The notes beneath the pieces are model-generated. The model had not been told where the DNA came from. It saw nothing but the letters and a program-made list of their open reading frames with translations, and searched no databases. Below are positions 60,460 through 64,000 of a DNA stretch of 64,000 nucleotides, piece after piece. The position numbers and the translations under genes were made by a program. The number at the start of each line of letters is the position of its first letter. Position 1 is the first letter of the stretch. Source of the DNA: Atherinomorus stipes (taxonomy: Eukaryota > Chordata > Actinopteri > Atheriniformes > Atherinidae); contig JALJCO010003910.1 of NCBI GenBank assembly GCA_023101725.1, positions 186,001-250,000 of the forward strand, in the 5' to 3' direction.

Positions 60460-63400
60460 TAATCAGATAAAAAGCCCCTCTTACCAAATAGCTCACCAAT
60501 AGGTACAAGTAAACTATAAAAATATTTATCAAATTAACTCAAGACAGCAGTCATCACAAAGTATTAAGTTAATCAACAGGCTTCTAATTGTAATAATGAA
60601 CAGGTGAATCAAAGTGATTTAAACCACATACTAGCTCCCTAAATGATAAAAGTGACTGGTATTCATTCTCAAGCTGTTAAATGTTTTATTTTGCTTCCAT
60701 TTCAAAATGTAGAACATCACCATTTACCTAGCCGGATATTAAACAAAATTGTTTTTCCCCCCTTGCAGTTGCTTTAAGGTGCAATAATTCATATAGAATT
60801 TTCTTTTAAAGATGGAATACAATGTGAAAGTTATGTGTAAAATGATATGAAAAATGTTTTGTGGTGGTGTGCACCATTCACAGTCCTGTCTTCTCTTTTG
60901 GGTAGGTCAGGATTTGTTATTCTAGAGAGCAACAGCTTCCTTTTGTATGGGGGTCTGGCAGTGATTGTGGTGTTTCACTGAGCTGCGAGCTGCATATTAA
61001 ACTACACTACTTTGTTTCGTCGTCTGCCAGAGCATACAATTTGGCTTTTTGTGTGTATGTACTGTATAGTCTGTGATGTGTATAATATGTTGATAATTGG
61101 GGAGCAATTAATTTGATGTTCACAATGTAATTGTTGACTTTGTTAATATAGGCTCTTGAAATATAAAGTCTTTTTTCATTATTTATATTTTAGCTCCGTG
61201 CAAAATGAATTACACCTTTCATTTGCATGTCTATTATCATGTAACCTCTCATTTTATAAATAATGCATGATATTATTCAGAAATTATCTTCAATTATCTT
61301 GGAGACAAAGCGAAGTCTTGAGTGTGTTCCTGCATAACAATGAAGTGTAGGATGATGCTAAGTGGTGGTGTTGCATACACAACAAGTAGCATTGTGGGTA
61401 GATGTTCTGCAGATTGGTTACTGATCCTTTGGGGCTTCTGCATCCAATTTATGGAGCAATTCACTGCAGGAACCATATTCATCATCACTCCTCAAGTATC
61501 CAGTTAATCTGATTACATACCTTATAATAGGACAACTGCTGCCCTTTGTGACAGTGCACGTCATCCTCCTGATCTCTATAAAGTTAAATGGCAATTCCAG
61601 CTAATTACAATTTGTATTGGACTTTTAGTGTCGTGTTTTAACGTTTCCTTTTCAGAAGCACTAAAGACATAGCACAGCTGAGGCTGATGGAAATGCCATT
61701 AGTCCTCCAACTCATTCGACCTTATGGTCTGTTAAATACAACTCACAGATGCATGCCCCAAATTAGCAGGCAGCGGGATCTGACCTAAATCACCATAGGG
61801 TGTTTACCTGTACCCCGAAATATGACTCATCCGAGTGTTTCCAAGATGTTTTATCACATGCTGACTGTGAGCATCATTATAAAGTGTTTACAAGCAACAA
61901 GATTCAAGGAAGACGGGCTGGAAGGAAGGAGGAAAGGAGAGTCGCTGACTGAGAAAGGAGAATTTCAGTCTGAGACCATGATACAAAAGTTGCATTCTCA
62001 CTTCTTTCTTCCATTCATTTCCTCTTTTCTCTCAGTTTGTCTGGCATTTTCACATTGTTATGCTCTCAAGACTTCTTGGTTGGTGTTTGGTAGCACTGAA
62101 AGTACTTAAGGTCAGGGAAATAGACTACATTAGTGAGGTCAGAAGTCTATTTTTGAGGATAGCAATAAGTTTCTGAGAGTCATTAAAAACCATCATTAAA
62201 ACTATCTTGCCCTACAGCAGTCAAGAATATCATTCCTGTCCTATGTGCACTTATGGAAAGTCAAAAAGTTCACCAAATTCATAAAGATTTTCATCATCAT
62301 TATACATCTCAAGGCAAACTGTCAAATAGGTAGAAAATTAAAGGTTATTTGTCCTGATGAACATGAGTTGTGTGTTTGTGGCAGCCGGACTTGGGATGGG
62401 GCAAGAAAAAAGACATTTTTATGCAAGAGATGTCTCTTTTAAGGAAAGTCACTGCTTTACAGACTTTATTTGGCTAGCCTCAAGCTAACCAACTAAATAA
62501 TTGCCCGATAAAGGTGATATTGACTTCTTTTAAGGCAGTTACAAGAAGTCCTGTGTGGCTGTAAATCCTGTATGCAGTTATTTCTGTGTCAGTGTGCATA
62601 AAGAAAAAGAGACATTTGTGTCCTATAACACAAACCAACCAATCTACAAACTTTCAGATGAAGCGGAACCACAGATGGAGCAAAACAACAGCAGCCAGAT
62701 GGTCGAGCTATTTTCTTAAACAAAATATATTTGAAACCAATTTATTTGAAGGAGGGAAGATGACTGAACAAGTTTTGGCCAAGCGTTCCATTATGCTGTG
62801 TCATTTCTACTGGCAATTTGGCTGTACTTTCACCTCCCAGTTAAGATTTTCATATAGTAAAGCTACACATTTGGCTTGTGTTCAACGCATTTGATTGAAC
62901 AGCAGCTGGTGTGTTTGGTCTTGTTTACAAAGATCCCAGAAGTAAGACTCAAGTAGTAATAATCCAAATTCATCTTTCCAATAGATTGGGAATTCAACTA
63001 AAGCGTCTGTGGGTAAAAGTCTAAATATACTCTTGTGGCTGCAGTCTTTTTGTCCTATTTTTCATTTCCTATTTTTTCATTTGTTTTGTGGAAAGCATTT
63101 GGATAAGGCATTGAGCCCAAAGCCAAGTTTGTATCTCAGTAGACTCCAGTCTAGCCTCTAAAATATCCCCAGTTATTATTCTTTTTTTTTTTTTTATCAG
63201 TCATTTGAAAGACAACGTTTTAGCCTTTTTTTTTCTGTTGCAATTTGAAAGCCCTGGAAAACCAAACAATAAAGCAAATACGCAAAATAAAATTTAGCTT
63301 CAAGCAACCTGTGTGGAGCATGAAAGAGCCCTGCTTCCCTTCTAAATACTTACTTAGTCTCTAAACCACAGAACTGATATGTGCATGCAGACATGCATAT

Positions 63401-64000
63401 GTCTGCAAACTACTGTTAGTGAAGTCCCGTCAGTCAGAGCAGGGACTTCTAATTACCATGGCAATTGGAATGACATGCTCTGCAGAGTTAGGTGATTATG
63501 CCTTCTACATTAGATTGTACGACTAATGGCGTGTGAGTATGTGAGCGAGCGTCGTCCCGCTCAGAGGTGTAAAAATTAAACAGATTGGCGAGGGTGAAGC
63601 AGAGCTGTGACAAAGCACTGGAGGTGTGTGCGTGTGTGTGATGAAGATGAAAGGGAGACTTTCTATGAAACATGGCTCGCAAGTGGAATCAGATGTGCAA
63701 CTGCGATCCACGGTCGTGGTGGGTTTCAGGAAGTTCGCTCCATGACTCACTGCAGCACAATCAGAGGACTATTAAATGTGGCAGTGGCTTGAGTCAGGAG
63801 ACTGACCTTTTCACTGCGTATAACGACATGAATGTAAGCAAAAACAGAAGAACCATTAATCCACAAGTGTTAAAAAACTCATCTCTGCTGCTCAAATGGA
63901 CACAGACTGATTGCCATCCATGAACAAAGCAAGGACAGCGACACCTTCCTGCCTTGCACTGCTTTAAGAACTGTAGATGTAAAATAGCACAGTTACACAG
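60460..64000. other. No gene recognised
   Basis: AT-rich noncoding sequence with chance ORFs. No repeat with clear ends seen. Confidence 0.5.

Overview
The window looks like a gene-poor stretch of a teleost fish genome, probably a percomorph. The grounds are a connexin of the Cx39.4 type, introns with normal vertebrate splice sites, and many decayed DNA transposons (hAT and Tc1/mariner types), MITEs and microsatellites. The species assignment is inference; nothing suggests bacterial or viral DNA.

Four protein-coding genes can be supported. (1) A plus-strand alpha-type connexin resembling Cx39.4 (15825-16949) has its whole coding region in one exon behind a splice acceptor; a candidate noncoding first exon ends at 12391. 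(2) A minus-strand SMIM12 gene (32449-32174) has a candidate noncoding first exon ending at 33509. (3) A minus-strand PEF1 (peflin) gene has five coding exons between 43747 and 37693; joined, they give 259 residues with every junction in frame. (4) A minus-strand beta-type connexin closest to GJB3/Cx31 (46419-45343) is split by a 258-bp intron into two coding exons, giving 272 residues. In human, GJA4, GJB3 and SMIM12 lie together at 1p34.3 and PEF1 lies at 1p35, so the block looks like conserved vertebrate linkage (established knowledge plus inference).

Layout: 1-12.1 kb is noncoding, with a decayed repeat around 2.2-3.5 kb and a Tc1-like fossil at about 7.9-9.3 kb. 12.1-17.9 kb holds the Cx39.4-like gene with a hAT-like element in its presumed first intron. 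18-30 kb is packed with repeats: a MITE interrupted by a hAT MITE, a 1-kb long-TIR element carrying an AAAG microsatellite, a hAT-like element with a Tc1 copy inside it, and a LINE 3' end. 30-47 kb holds SMIM12, PEF1 and the GJB3-like gene, with four copies of one roughly 0.5-kb MITE and two inverted hAT-like copies in and around PEF1. 47-64 kb has no recognisable gene apart from a possible 5' exon near 51 kb; it holds more repeats, including a tRNA-headed family.

The connexins would form gap-junction channels in the plasma membrane, SMIM12 is a small single-pass membrane protein, and PEF1 is a calcium-binding partner of PDCD6/ALG-2. They are neighbours by ancestry and not an operon or one pathway. 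I found no convincing new biological system. The most interesting signals are the intron-split beta connexin, the repeat copies placed so that recombination could delete or invert neighbouring genes, and a repeat family carrying TCTCGCGAGA-like motifs.
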